Part shown: piece by piece, positions 6,126-13,899 of the stretch
Position numbering within the stretch: position 1 is the first letter of the stretch
Layout of the letters: each line of letters starts with the position of its first letter
Assembly (NCBI GenBank): GCA_029777145.1
Contig: JAKOSS010000013.1
Span: forward strand, 1 to 18,601
Direction: 5' to 3'
Source: Acidobacteriota bacterium
Lineage (GTDB): Bacteria; Acidobacteriota; Blastocatellia; Pyrinomonadales; Pyrinomonadaceae
Length of the DNA stretch: 18,601 bases
The notes under the pieces: generated by a model
Seen by the model: the letters and a program-made list of their open reading frames with translations, nothing else
What the model was told of the DNA's origin: nothing
Databases searched by the model: none
Translations under genes and position numbers: made by a program

Positions 6126-6560
6126 ATGGTAAGAAACATTCTCGCCGTGATAATCGGATACGTCGGCTATTTCATACTGGTCTTCGTCACCTTTTCGGCG
6201 CTCTATCTCGTCCTCGGTCCCGAACAAACGTTTGTGCCGGGCAAATTCGACGTGACGATGACGTGGGTCGTTCCGAGCGTCGCATTAATGATCGTTTGCG
6301 GGATCGCCGGCGGGTTCGTTGCCGCGATGGTCGGCACCGATTCCCGCGTCGGAATGGGACTTGCGATCACCATCTTGGTTCTCGGGATCGCGATGACATT
6401 GCCGGACATGCTCGCCGCGCCGCCGACAGGTGCGCGTGATCCCAACCTGGGCAATTGGGACGCGATGCTCCAGGCGCGAACGCCGCTCTGGGTCCTGATC
6501 GCGAATCCCGTGGTTGCCGCCCTCGGAGCGTTGATCGGCTCGAGCCTGCGCCGGAAATAA
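6126..6560 (+). CDS. Small multi-pass membrane protein (MVRNIL type)
   Basis: A 144-aa predicted inner-membrane protein with about four hydrophobic segments: residues 3-30, about 47-67, about 76-95 and about 120-140. It begins MVRNILAVIIGYV, very like MVRNILSVVLAFV of the 11906 protein, so the two are probably paralogues. No named family is assigned. The start is supported by GGAGG at 6114-6118, 7 bases upstream. The stop is followed after a single base by the MmcQ/YjbR gene, so they form an operon with the downstream AraC regulator. Confidence 0.8.
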   Translation: MVRNILAVIIGYVGYFILVFVTFSALYLVLGPEQTFVPGKFDVTMTWVVPSVALMIVCGIAGGFVAAMVGTDSRVGMGLAITILVLGIAMTLPDMLAAPPTGARDPNLGNWDAMLQARTPLWVLIANPVVAALGALIGSSLRRK

Positions 6561-6561
6561 T

Positions 6562-6903
6562 ATGGAGATCACGAAACTGAGGGAGTTCTGCCTGTCTTTG
6601 CCCGGCGCGGACGAGGACGTCAAATGGGGGAATGACCTGTGCTTCATCGTCGGCGGGAAAATGTTTTGCGTTACGGGCTTCGAACCGGGCTCCGGAATCA
6701 CGATCAAGGTATCGGACGAAGAGTTTGAAACGATGTGCGAATTGCCCGGCGTCGCTCCGGCGCATTACGTCGGGCGCTACAAATGGGTCACGGTATCGGA
6801 CCGAAAACGGTTCAGTGACGAAGATTGGAAGCGCTTGATCGGCCGGAGTTACGAATTGATCGCGGCGAAACTGCCAAAGAAGCTTCGTCCGTCGGTCGAC
6901 TGA
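6562..6903 (+). CDS. MmcQ/YjbR family protein
   Basis: A 113-aa protein of the MmcQ/YjbR (CyaY-like fold) family, small cytoplasmic proteins often annotated as DNA-binding but without established function. The family signature is clear: LREFCLSLPGADEDVKWGND, then CFIVGGKMFCVTG, and a C-terminal WKRLIGRSYELIAAKLPKK helix. Length is normal. It starts one base after the preceding membrane gene and ends 18 bases before the AraC gene, so all three are likely on one transcript. Confidence 0.9.
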   Translation: MEITKLREFCLSLPGADEDVKWGNDLCFIVGGKMFCVTGFEPGSGITIKVSDEEFETMCELPGVAPAHYVGRYKWVTVSDRKRFSDEDWKRLIGRSYELIAAKLPKKLRPSVD

Positions 6904-6921
6904 ACCGACTCTTTTCGACAA

Positions 6922-7740
6922 ATGATTTTGGAAACTTACATCCCGGGTCCGCCGCTCGACCGATTCGTCGAATTCATGATCTTTCATGAGTCGTACAATC
7001 CCGGCCACAACTGGGAGCGGTTTCTGCCCGACGGGAACGTCGAACTCGTCATCGACCTTCACGACGAACCCAAATTCATCTTTGACAACGATTCGCTGAC
7101 CGAGGTCCAGGCGTGCCGGAAGATGTGGTTTTCCGGGTTGCGAACGGCGCCGATAACGATCCCGACCGGCGGCGATGCGTCGATGATGGTGATCAACTTC
7201 AAGCGCGGGATGGCGTATCCGTTCCTGCCGTTTCCGATGACGGAGATCGCGGACCGGGTCGTCGACGTCGGACTCGTTTGGGGCGACGCGTTCGGCGAAT
7301 TGCGCGAAAAGGTGATCGAGCACCGGCTTTCGCGTGAGAAGTTCTTATCGGCCGAAGCCTTTCTCGTCCGGTTTCTGAGGTCGAACATCGGACTGAACCC
7401 GTGCGTCGAATACGCCATCACAACGATCGCGCGTGCGCCGCATCAGGCGTCGATGCAATCGCTGAGCGCAAAGATCGGCTACTCGCAGAAACATTTCATT
7501 TCGATGTTCAAGCGACATGTCGGTGTCACGCCGAAGCGTTACATGAAGTTGATGAGGTTTCAACGTGCCGTGAATCTGATCGAGGCAGCTCCCGTACAAA
7601 ATTGGACCGATCTTTCGCTCGAATGCGGGTTCTTCGACCAGTCGCACCTGATCAACGATTTCAAGTCATTCTCGGGGTTCACGCCCGAAGACTACGTGCG
7701 ACGGCGCGGCGATTTTCTGAACTATGTTCCCGTGGGATAG
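6922..7740 (+). CDS. AraC-family transcriptional regulator
   Basis: A 272-aa AraC/XylS-type regulator. The N-terminal ligand/effector region (about 1-160) looks like the DUF6597 type (FLPDGNVELVIDLHDEP). The two C-terminal helix-turn-helix units are at about 177-197 (LSAKIGYSQKHFISMFKRHV) and 227-250 (DLSLECGFFDQSHLINDFK), followed by the conserved GFTPEDYVR. This domain type usually binds upstream of nearby genes and is controlled by a small ligand, here unknown. It is the third gene of the 6126 operon and lies next to the run of small enzymes, so a local role is plausible. No clear ribosome binding site is seen before the ATG at 6922. Confidence 0.92.
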   Translation: MILETYIPGPPLDRFVEFMIFHESYNPGHNWERFLPDGNVELVIDLHDEPKFIFDNDSLTEVQACRKMWFSGLRTAPITIPTGGDASMMVINFKRGMAYPFLPFPMTEIADRVVDVGLVWGDAFGELREKVIEHRLSREKFLSAEAFLVRFLRSNIGLNPCVEYAITTIARAPHQASMQSLSAKIGYSQKHFISMFKRHVGVTPKRYMKLMRFQRAVNLIEAAPVQNWTDLSLECGFFDQSHLINDFKSFSGFTPEDYVRRRGDFLNYVPVG

Positions 7741-7786
7741 GCGCACGTAAAATTCTTCCAATCAAAAAACGGAGATACGCGACATA

Positions 7787-8272
7787 ATGAACCGCAAACT
7801 GATTGTCCCGATCCTGATCTTGCTCTCGCTCGCCGGTCCGGCGTTCGCCCAGAATAATGCGGCGAACGACCTCGGGACGGCCCGAAAGATCCTCGCCGGC
7901 GACTGGAAGGTCAACGGCAAAGACATCTACGAATCGTGGTCGGCCGACGGGCAGAGTTTCTTCGGCCGCGGCTTTCGGCTTAAAGAAGGCGCAGAAGTCG
8001 TGACCGAGCGACTTGAGATCCGCGAGATCGAAGGCGCCGTTTATTATCTCGCGACGGTCGCGGACCAGAACAACGGCGCGACGATCCGGTTCAAACTGAC
8101 GGAATCGACCGAAAACAGGATCCGGTTTGAAAATCCGGAGCACGATTTTCCAAAGAAGCTGATCTATACGAAGACGGGTACCGACGAACTGACGGTAAAC
8201 GTGCTCGGCGCCGGCGATAAGGGATTCACTTTGGTGATGTCGCGGCTGAAAGCGGTGAAGAAGCCGGAGTGA
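7787..8272 (+). CDS. Exported DUF6265-type protein
   Basis: A 161-aa precursor with a clear Sec signal peptide (MNRKLIVPILILLSLAGPAFA, cleavage likely after AFA at residue 21), so the mature protein is periplasmic or secreted. The rest matches the DUF6265 pattern: DIYESWSADGQSFFGRGF, then FENPEHDFPKKLIY, near-invariant in this family. Function is unknown; a lipocalin-like beta barrel is likely. GGAG at 7771-7774 lies 12 bases before the ATG, so the ribosome site is loose. It stands 46 bases after the AraC gene. Confidence 0.82.
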   Translation: MNRKLIVPILILLSLAGPAFAQNNAANDLGTARKILAGDWKVNGKDIYESWSADGQSFFGRGFRLKEGAEVVTERLEIREIEGAVYYLATVADQNNGATIRFKLTESTENRIRFENPEHDFPKKLIYTKTGTDELTVNVLGAGDKGFTLVMSRLKAVKKPE

Positions 8273-8308
8273 AACCAATCAGAATCGAAAGCGTAGTATC
8301 TGAAAAAC

Positions 8309-8665
8309 ATGTACGATCCGGTTCTTGAACAACGCGTGGCAGCGCGACTCGAAGCCTCAGGTGCCGCTTTTGAAACGAAGCGCATGTTCGGCGGGATCTG
8401 CTTTCTCGTCGATGACAAGATGTGCGTCGGGATCGTCGACGATGCGCTGATGGTCCGATTCGATCCGGCGCAGAACGACGAGATCATGGCACGCGACGAC
8501 GTGCGCGAGATGGATTTTACGAAGCGCACGATGCGCGGATTCGCGTTCGTCGACGGCGAGCATATCGACAACGACGGCCGGCTCTCGTACTGGATCGAAC
8601 TCGCGCTCGAATACAATCCGCGGGCGAAGCGGTCTTCAAAAAAGGAGAAGAAACAAAATGGATGA
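8309..8665 (+). CDS. TfoX/Sxy N-terminal-domain protein
   Basis: A 118-aa protein made only of the TfoX N-terminal domain (RMFGGICFLVDDKMCVGI at about 25-42). The motifs LMVRFDP and RGFAFVDG follow. Full TfoX/Sxy competence regulators have an additional C-terminal domain that is absent here; standalone TfoX-N proteins are common and of unknown function. The C-terminus is lysine-rich (KRSSKKEKKQNG) and the last eight coding bases overlap the following VOC gene, implying coupled translation. Confidence 0.88.
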   Translation: MYDPVLEQRVAARLEASGAAFETKRMFGGICFLVDDKMCVGIVDDALMVRFDPAQNDEIMARDDVREMDFTKRTMRGFAFVDGEHIDNDGRLSYWIELALEYNPRAKRSSKKEKKQNG

Positions 8666-9083
8666 AGGAAATCAGGGAATGCCGAAACACGGTCAGTTCT
8701 GTTGGACCGAGATCGCGGTCGCAGATCTTGAGACGGCGCGGAAGTTTTTCGCGAACGTCTTAGGCTGGCACATGCACGAGAGCCACGATCCGAACCCGGC
8801 AATGGAATATCAGGAATACAGCTCCGACGGCGGCTATCCGATGGGCGGAATGTATCAGATCGATCCGAAATTTTTTGGCGGCAATCCGCCTCCGCCGCAT
8901 TTCTTGAATTACATCGCGGTCGACGACGTCGACGCGACGGCAACGAGAGCCGTTGAACTCGGGGCGAAGATCATCAACGGGCCGATGGACATTCCGAACG
9001 TCGGCCGATTTGCGGTGATTCAGGATCCGGTCGGTGCGATGTTCGCCGCAATCACTTTGAACGCAGGAGGGGCAAATGGCTGA
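8658..9083 (+). CDS. VOC-fold protein, first of a tandem set
   Basis: A 141-aa VOC protein of the glyoxalase-like type. N-terminal half FCWTEIAVADLETARKFFANVLGW; C-terminal half NYIAVDDVDATATRAVELGAKI followed by DIPNVGRFAVIQDPVGAMFA. The pattern resembles Cfp30B-like actinobacterial proteins. Substrate unknown. The ATG at 8658 is supported by AGGAGA at 8643-8648; a second ATG at 8679 is possible. It overlaps the TfoX gene by 8 bases and the next VOC gene by 8 bases. Confidence 0.88.
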   Translation: MDEGNQGMPKHGQFCWTEIAVADLETARKFFANVLGWHMHESHDPNPAMEYQEYSSDGGYPMGGMYQIDPKFFGGNPPPPHFLNYIAVDDVDATATRAVELGAKIINGPMDIPNVGRFAVIQDPVGAMFAAITLNAGGANG

Positions 9084-9483
9084 TTTCAATCCGGGAAAAT
9101 ACGGCACGCCATGCTGGTACGAGCTGACGTCAGCAAACATAGACGCGGTGAAGGACTTCTACAAGGAACTCTTCGGTTGGCAGCTCGAACAAAGCGCACT
9201 CTCGCCAGTTCCATATGACGAGATCCATCTCGACGGTCGCGCGTTCGGCGGCATGATGAAGATCGACGAGAACTGGGGACCCGACTGGGACAAGATCCCG
9301 GCTCACTGGATGACGTACATCAGCGTCGAGGACTGCGACGCGACCGTTGAAGCGATCAAGGCGAACGACGGCACCGTCTGCGTTCCGCCGTTTGATATTC
9401 CGAACATCGGAAGGATGTCGGTCTGCAGTGAACCGTCCGGAGCAACGTTCACAGTTATCCGTTTCGTGTCACCCGAGGCGTAG
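9076..9483 (+). CDS. VOC-fold protein, second of a tandem set
   Basis: A 135-aa VOC protein that is similar in plan to its upstream neighbour (CWYELTSANIDAVKDFYKELFGW; TYISVEDCDATVEAIKANDG; PPFDIPNIGRMSVCSEPSGATF). The shared DIPN(V/I)GR motif marks the pair as close paralogues, probably a tandem duplication, possibly acting as halves of a heteromer. The ATG overlaps the upstream stop by 8 bases (ATGGCTGA), with AGGAGGGG a few bases before it. Confidence 0.88.
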   Translation: MADFNPGKYGTPCWYELTSANIDAVKDFYKELFGWQLEQSALSPVPYDEIHLDGRAFGGMMKIDENWGPDWDKIPAHWMTYISVEDCDATVEAIKANDGTVCVPPFDIPNIGRMSVCSEPSGATFTVIRFVSPEA

Positions 9484-9487
9484 AAAT

Positions 9488-9865
9488 ATGGACAAGAATA
9501 CCAATGCAATTAATTGGTTCGAGATCCCGGCGACGGATATCCAACGCGCGAAGACGTTCTACGAGACGATCTTTCAGATCGAAATGCAGGCAACGCCGCT
9601 TCCGATGCTCTTTACGTTTCCATACGAACCCGGAAGCGGAAAAGCGAGCGGCGGAATCATGCAGCACGAGATGTATGTTCCGTCAGAGACGGGCGTCACG
9701 ATCTACCTGAACGCCAATCCGAACATTCAGTCGGTGATCGACCGTATCGAGCCGGCCGGCGGCCAGATCATCATTCCGAAGACGATGATCAGCCCCGAGA
9801 TCGGATATATGTGCTTTTTCCGCGATACGGAAGGCAACCGTCTGGCGCTGATGGCGCAGGGGTGA
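9488..9865 (+). CDS. VOC-fold protein, third of a tandem set
   Basis: A 125-aa VOC protein (INWFEIPATDIQRAKTFYETIF; then IYLNANPNIQSVIDRIEPAGGQI; CFFRDTEGNRLALMAQG). It is less similar to the first two: it lacks the DIPNVGR motif and has IGYMCFFRDTEGN instead. The ATG lies 4 bases after the previous stop. Role unknown; three consecutive VOC genes suggest subunits of one enzyme or duplicated detoxification functions. Confidence 0.88.
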   Translation: MDKNTNAINWFEIPATDIQRAKTFYETIFQIEMQATPLPMLFTFPYEPGSGKASGGIMQHEMYVPSETGVTIYLNANPNIQSVIDRIEPAGGQIIIPKTMISPEIGYMCFFRDTEGNRLALMAQG

Positions 9866-9869
9866 CGAT

Positions 9870-10457
9870 ATGATCAAAGCAAAGAACGCGGACGAGTTCT
9901 TCGCGAAAGCCAAGGGATACAACGACGAACTTCGTTCGCTGCGCACGATCGCCTTGTCGACCGGATTGGTCGAAACCGTGAAATGGGGGCATCCGGTCTA
10001 CACGTTCGACGGCAAGAACATCGTCGGACTCGGAAGTTTCAAAAGCTACTTCGGACTCTGGTTCTTTCAAGGCGCGTTGTTGAAGGATCCGGCGAAGCGG
10101 CTCGTGAATGCGCAGGAAGGCGTGACGAACGCGCAACGCCAGATGCGTTTCAACTCGGCTGACGAGATCGACCGCGGACTGATCGTGTCATACATCGAAG
10201 AGGCGGTCGCGAACGAGCGCGCCGGGAAAAAGATCAAACCGCAGAGCAAACCGCTTGTAATCCCGCCCGAGTTGCAGGCGGCGTTCGATTCGGACTCGTC
10301 GCTGGCTGAGGCCTTCGACGGTCTCGGCCTGACGAAAAAGCGCGACTATTGCGAGTATGTCGAGGTTGCGAAACGCGCCGAGACGAAACAACAAAGGCTT
10401 GAGAAGATCATTCCGATGATCCGCGAAGGCCTCGGAATGAACGACAAATACAGGTAA
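9870..10457 (+). CDS. DUF1801-YdeI/OmpD-associated family protein
   Basis: A 195-aa cytoplasmic protein. The N-terminal part (residues about 8-110) has the DUF1801/YdhG pattern (ALSTGLVETVKWGHPVYTFDGKNIVGL, then GLWFFQGALL), which has been linked to iron binding in some members. The C-terminal part (about 125-195) has the YdeI/OmpD-associated pattern (LVIPPELQAAFDSDSSLAEAFDGLGLTKKRDYCEYV). Function not established. It lies 4 bases after the third VOC gene and 2 bases before the exported fusion gene, so it belongs to the same transcript. Confidence 0.88.
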   Translation: MIKAKNADEFFAKAKGYNDELRSLRTIALSTGLVETVKWGHPVYTFDGKNIVGLGSFKSYFGLWFFQGALLKDPAKRLVNAQEGVTNAQRQMRFNSADEIDRGLIVSYIEEAVANERAGKKIKPQSKPLVIPPELQAAFDSDSSLAEAFDGLGLTKKRDYCEYVEVAKRAETKQQRLEKIIPMIREGLGMNDKYR

Positions 10458-10459
10458 AT

Positions 10460-11266
10460 ATGAATCGAACAGTGCTTCTCCTTTTTATCCTCGCGGCTGC
10501 CGCAACGGCGTTTGGGCAGTCCGCCAAAAAGCCGGACGCGGTGGTTCGGGATTTCATCGCGGCGTTCAACGCACAGGACGTCGACCGGTCGATCGCCCTG
10601 ACGTCCAAGGATATGAAATGGTTCACCGTTTCCGGAGCGACGATCATGACTGAAACGGCGAATCAGGATGAGTTGCGCACGTTTCTCGTCGACTATTTCA
10701 AAAATTGTCCTTCGTGCCGGTCAAAGGTCTCGAATCTGATGGTTGCCGGTCCGCGAGTATCGTTTACCGACACATCGTCGTGGAAGACCGACAAAGGTAC
10801 CGAATTCAAAGACAACTTCGCGGTCTATGAGGTCGAAAACGGATTGATCGTCCGTGCTTATTATTACGAAGCGCCGGGTCCGAACGGTTACAACCAGCGG
10901 CTCGCCAAGAAGCTCGGGGCCGATGATCTCGGGATGAAAACCTATGTGTTCGTTCTGCTCAAGTCCGGCCCGAAGACGTTTCCGAAAGAAGAGCGCGACA
11001 AACTCGTCGCGGGCCACTTGCAGAACATCGGACGCCTCGCGAGACAAGGAACGCTGGTGCTCGCCGGGCCGTTCGGCGAGAACGACGCGATCCGCGGGAT
11101 CTATGTCTTCGACGTCCGTTCGAAAGACGAAGCGAAGAAGTTGGTGGAGACCGATCCGGCGGTCGCGGCCGGCGTCTTCGAGTGCGAATTCCGGCTTTGG
11201 TACGGGTCGGCGGGACTCCTGGAACTGAACGGCATCCACAACGCGATCAGTAAGAACAAATTGTAA
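10460..11266 (+). CDS. Exported SnoaL-like/YciI fusion protein
   Basis: A 268-aa protein with a probable signal peptide (MNRTVLLLFILAAAATAFG, cleavage near residue 19). Domain 1, about 24-150, is NTF2/SnoaL-like (VVRDFIAAFNAQDVDRSIAL, then FAVYEVENGLIVRAYYYE). Domain 2, about 160-250, is YciI-like (YVFVLLKSGP, then HLQNIGRLARQGTLVLAGPF, and GIYVFDVRSKDEAKKLVETD). YciI domains are normally cytoplasmic, so an exported fusion is unusual. The function is unknown. It starts 2 bases after the YdeI-family stop, so it is co-transcribed with it. Confidence 0.82.
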   Translation: MNRTVLLLFILAAAATAFGQSAKKPDAVVRDFIAAFNAQDVDRSIALTSKDMKWFTVSGATIMTETANQDELRTFLVDYFKNCPSCRSKVSNLMVAGPRVSFTDTSSWKTDKGTEFKDNFAVYEVENGLIVRAYYYEAPGPNGYNQRLAKKLGADDLGMKTYVFVLLKSGPKTFPKEERDKLVAGHLQNIGRLARQGTLVLAGPFGENDAIRGIYVFDVRSKDEAKKLVETDPAVAAGVFECEFRLWYGSAGLLELNGIHNAISKNKL

Positions 11267-11290
11267 ATATCGGGTTTGGACGGTCATGAA

Positions 11291-11320
11291 TTGACCGATG
11301 AACCAAATCGGACTTATCGG
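11291..11320 (+). promoter_or_regulatory. Possible promoter for the SRPBCC operon
   Basis: TTGACC (11291-11296) and TATCGG (11315-11320) are 18 bp apart, a weak sigma-70 match. The same region has ACCGAT (11294-11299) facing two ATCGG copies (11307-11311 and 11316-11320), which could be a regulator site. Both readings are tentative. Confidence 0.3.
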
Positions 11321-11352
11321 TAGTACGAATTTAATTCTTCGGAGGGAACGGA

Positions 11353-11904
11353 ATGAAGATCTTGAAGATTTTGGGCGGATTGGTGTTGTTGGTCGTGATC
11401 GCGGTCGCGGCCTTGATTTTCCTGGTGCCGGCAGACTACAAGGTTGAACGTGAAGTAACGATCAACAAGCCGCGCGCCGAGGTTTTCGCGTACGCGAAGA
11501 TGCTCAAGAACCAGAACGATTGGGGGCCGTGGGTCAAGCGCGATCCGAACATCAAACTCAACTACAAGGGGAACGACGGCGAGCCCGGATTCGTATCATC
11601 TTGGGAGAGTGAAAAACAAGACGTCGGAACCGGCGAACAGGAGATCAAGAAGATCGACGACGGCAAACGCATCGAAACCGAGTTGAGGTTCAAAAAGCCG
11701 TTCGAATCCAAAAGCGATGCCTACATGACGATGGAGGATGCCGGGCCGGATCAGACGAAGGTCAAGTGGGGATTTACCGGCACGATGCCGCGGCCGCTCA
11801 ACCTGATGCTGCTTTTCATGGATATGGATAAAGAGGTCGGAAAGGATTTTGATGCCGGACTCGGGACCCTGAAAACTATCGTCGAGAAAGGCGGGGGAAA
11901 CTAA
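11353..11904 (+). CDS. Membrane-anchored SRPBCC-family protein
   Basis: A 183-aa protein with an N-terminal hydrophobic segment (about 4-27, ILGGLVLLVVIAVAALIFLV) that is probably a membrane anchor. An SRPBCC (polyketide cyclase/START-like) domain follows (VEREVTINKPRAEVFAYAKML, WGPWVKRDPN, KVKWGFTG). The family binds hydrophobic ligands; the anchor suggests a role at the membrane face. GGAGGG at 11341-11346 is about 6 bases before the ATG. It is followed after one base by the 11906 membrane gene. Confidence 0.86.
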   Translation: MKILKILGGLVLLVVIAVAALIFLVPADYKVEREVTINKPRAEVFAYAKMLKNQNDWGPWVKRDPNIKLNYKGNDGEPGFVSSWESEKQDVGTGEQEIKKIDDGKRIETELRFKKPFESKSDAYMTMEDAGPDQTKVKWGFTGTMPRPLNLMLLFMDMDKEVGKDFDAGLGTLKTIVEKGGGN

Positions 11905-11905
11905 G

Positions 11906-12313
11906 ATGGTTCGAAACATTCTGTCGGTCGTACTGGCATTCGTCATTGGCGGACTGGCCGTCTTCGCGGTTGAAAAGATCGGCCATACCGTCTATCCGGT
12001 ACCTGCCGGTCTCGATGCCAACAATCTTGAAGGACTCGCGGAGTACGTGAAATCGATGTCGATCGGCGCGTTCCTGTTCGTGCTTGCGGCCCAAAGCGCG
12101 GGATCGCTGATCGGCGGACTCGTGACCGGATTCGTGTCCGTCGCGAAGTTCCCGACGGCGCTTATCTACGGCATCCTGGCCCTGATCATGGCGGCGCTGA
12201 ACGCGTTTGCGATACCGCACCCGATCTGGTTCACGATCGTGTCATTGGTGCTCCCGATCCCGCTGGCGCTCCTCGGATCGCGGATCGGCCAGTCGCTTTG
12301 GGTGAAGTCGTAA
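11906..12313 (+). CDS. Small multi-pass membrane protein (MVRNIL type)
   Basis: A 135-aa predicted inner-membrane protein with about four hydrophobic segments (3-24, about 51-73, about 80-100, about 104-125). Its N-terminus MVRNILSVVLAFV is nearly the same as that of the protein at 6126, so they are probable paralogues. No named family assigned. It is one base after the SRPBCC stop and abuts the next gene (stop at 12311-12313, ATG at 12314), so three genes share one transcript. Confidence 0.8.
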   Translation: MVRNILSVVLAFVIGGLAVFAVEKIGHTVYPVPAGLDANNLEGLAEYVKSMSIGAFLFVLAAQSAGSLIGGLVTGFVSVAKFPTALIYGILALIMAALNAFAIPHPIWFTIVSLVLPIPLALLGSRIGQSLWVKS

Positions 12314-12676
12314 ATGGCCGGGATCCTCGGGATCGTTCCCGTTCTGCCGTCTCAGGACATCGCGCGTGACATCGAATGGTACCGCGACTACGCCGGGTTC
12401 GATCCGCTTTGGTTCGATTCGATGTACGCGGTACTGCGCCGCGATGATTTCTGGCTGCACCTGCAATGGCATGACGACACGGACGACGACCCTTTGCTCG
12501 GCGGTTCGGTGATCAGGATCTTTGTTGACGAGATCGGTCCGTGGTTCGAGGAGTTCGTCGGCCGCGGAACCGTTCCTCAGGATAAACTCCGGCGCGATAC
12601 GCCCTGGGGAACGCACGAATTCGGCTTTTTCGATCTGAACCGGAACGCGGTCTTTGTTGTGCAGGACGCGGGATAG
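12314..12676 (+). CDS. VOC-fold, bleomycin-resistance-type protein
   Basis: A 120-aa VOC-fold protein resembling the bleomycin-binding group (GIVPVLPSQDIARDIEWYRDYAGF; FWLHLQWHDDTD; IRIFVDEIGPWFEEFV; WGTHEFGFFDLNRNAVFVV). Drug binding is not shown by the sequence. It abuts the membrane gene directly with no gap. It is convergent with the ASCH gene, with 2 bases between the stops and no visible hairpin terminator. Confidence 0.86.
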   Translation: MAGILGIVPVLPSQDIARDIEWYRDYAGFDPLWFDSMYAVLRRDDFWLHLQWHDDTDDDPLLGGSVIRIFVDEIGPWFEEFVGRGTVPQDKLRRDTPWGTHEFGFFDLNRNAVFVVQDAG

Positions 12677-12678
12677 AT

Positions 12679-13221
12679 CTACAGCATTTTGACGAGCGCT
12701 TCGCCGCGCGGCGAGAGTTTGTAGCCGGGGCGGAGAGATTCCGTCAGTCCGAGCGCTTTCAGGCGTCTCACGCGCGCCTTGAACTTCAGTTTTTCGAGTC
12801 CAAAATCATCGGCCAGGATCTGCGCGTGAATGTTCGGGCGCCGTCCGATCTCACGCAAATATTCGGGCGCCCAGTCTCCCATCCCAAGAACTTTTTCCCT
12901 GATCTTGGCGAGTTCGACCGCGTCAAGATTCTGCCGCATCGCGACGCGCGGGTCCGCGCCGACGTATCGAACCGTGATCCTGTAAAAATCACCTTCGCGA
13001 TCGATCTCGCAAAGGTCGTCGCGCGACGCGAGCCCGGCGTTGCGAATATCCTCGTCGGTGACGAGATCACGATCGATCTGTTCGACGTTCTCGATCGCCA
13101 GGACGCCCTTGCGAGTTTTCAAGGTTCCGCCGGCTTTTACGGTCGGTCGTTTCCAGACACGGAAGACCACCGAGACTTCGCCGGCGATGATTCGATCAAG
13201 AGTCGCATTGTTCAGAAGCAT
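12679..13221 (-). CDS. ASCH-domain protein with C-terminal helical domain
   Basis: A 180-aa protein. The N-terminal half has the ASCH/PUA-like pattern (LDRIIAGEVSVVFRVWKRPTVKAGG, then GVLAIENVEQIDRDLVTDEDIRNAG). ASCH domains are thought to bind RNA or modified nucleotides. The C-terminal half (about 110-180) is helical and looks like a winged-helix unit (ILADDFGLEKLKFKARVRRLKALGLTESLRPGYKLSPRGEALVKML). The start at 13221 (MLLNNATLDR) is chosen because the longer frame from 13356 runs through the promoter. A TGCTAGAAT extended -10 lies at 13268-13276. Function unknown. Confidence 0.85.
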   Translation of the reverse strand: MLLNNATLDRIIAGEVSVVFRVWKRPTVKAGGTLKTRKGVLAIENVEQIDRDLVTDEDIRNAGLASRDDLCEIDREGDFYRITVRYVGADPRVAMRQNLDAVELAKIREKVLGMGDWAPEYLREIGRRPNIHAQILADDFGLEKLKFKARVRRLKALGLTESLRPGYKLSPRGEALVKML

Positions 13222-13267
13222 GATTTCACACCCGTCCGTTTGATAGACGATCAAGACAAACGCTAAG

Positions 13268-13276
13268 ATTCTAGCA
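13268..13276 (-). promoter_or_regulatory. Extended -10 promoter for the ASCH gene
   Basis: On the minus strand TGCTAGAAT is an extended -10 element, 46 bases upstream of the ATG at 13221. The -35 region (GGCAGA on that strand, 17 bp away) is poor. The site lies in the 103-bp divergent gap with the 13325 gene. Confidence 0.4.
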
Positions 13277-13324
13277 GGTTTCCTTTGCGATCTGCCGACT
13301 GGATCGTGCCCCCCAATCAAAGAT

Positions 13325-13687
13325 ATGGCATCGACCGCTCTGACAATCATCAGCAACGGCGAGGGTAAAACCGTCGCCAGATTCCTTCGAAAAAGCTTTG
13401 GGCACGTATCCGGCTACAGTCACACGCTGCTTGCGTTCATGTCCGGCGCCGAGATTCGAAGCGACCGTCCGCCTGACGCCAAAACCTATCACGCAATGGG
13501 GTTCCTGGCGACGTCACTGATCGCGCATCTGACGCCGGCGAATGGCGACACATTCCTTGTTCCGACGGATTCGGAAGTTTCCGCCGATTTCACTTTCAAT
13601 ATCTACGAAAAAGAAGGCGAAATAATCGTCCGGTGCGAGGACAAAGCCGGGGTGATCTTCGAGACGAACGCGACGAGATCCTCTTGA
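13325..13687 (+). CDS. Orphan small protein
   Basis: A 120-aa predicted cytoplasmic protein that I do not recognise. It starts MASTALTIISNGEGKT, has a central hydrophobic stretch (HTLLAFMSGAEI) and a C-terminal strand pattern (FTFNIYEKEGEIIVRCEDKAGVIFE). No signal peptide or clear motif. Codon use looks like its neighbours. It is divergent from the ASCH gene, so a functional link is possible but unproven. Downstream is the duplicated repeat region. It may be lineage specific. Confidence 0.6.
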   Translation: MASTALTIISNGEGKTVARFLRKSFGHVSGYSHTLLAFMSGAEIRSDRPPDAKTYHAMGFLATSLIAHLTPANGDTFLVPTDSEVSADFTFNIYEKEGEIIVRCEDKAGVIFETNATRSS

Positions 13688-13732
13688 TCCAAGGACCAAG
13701 ATTCAGGAGCTTCGTTTGAGACCGGGGTACGC

Positions 13733-13837
13733 GATCTATCAATTCTCAATTGACCGTTAGTTGAAACTTGAGATTTGAGAGTTGAAAGATTCGAGAACAT
13801 TTGCGAAATAACCAATCCGAAATCCCAAATCCCAATT
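13733..13837. repeat. 105-bp direct repeat, copy 1
   Basis: Matches 13900-14004 at 102 of 105 positions by my reading (three substitutions, no gaps); period 167 bases. It contains TCAATTCTCAA and, 25 bases on, TTGAGAGTTGA, which is the inverted repeat of copy 2 with one mismatch that would still be a G-U pair in RNA. Confidence 0.85.
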
Positions 13838-13899
13838 ATTCAGGATTCAAAATTCAAGAGCGCCATTCACGGTAGAATGCGCCGAATCGTCCGAAGTTC

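Noticed and set aside
6367..7323. Long minus-strand frame (318 codons) opposite the AraC gene
   Set aside because: It is antisense to the clearly coding MmcQ/YjbR and AraC genes and its translation lacks domain character, as expected for a shadow frame in GC-rich DNA.
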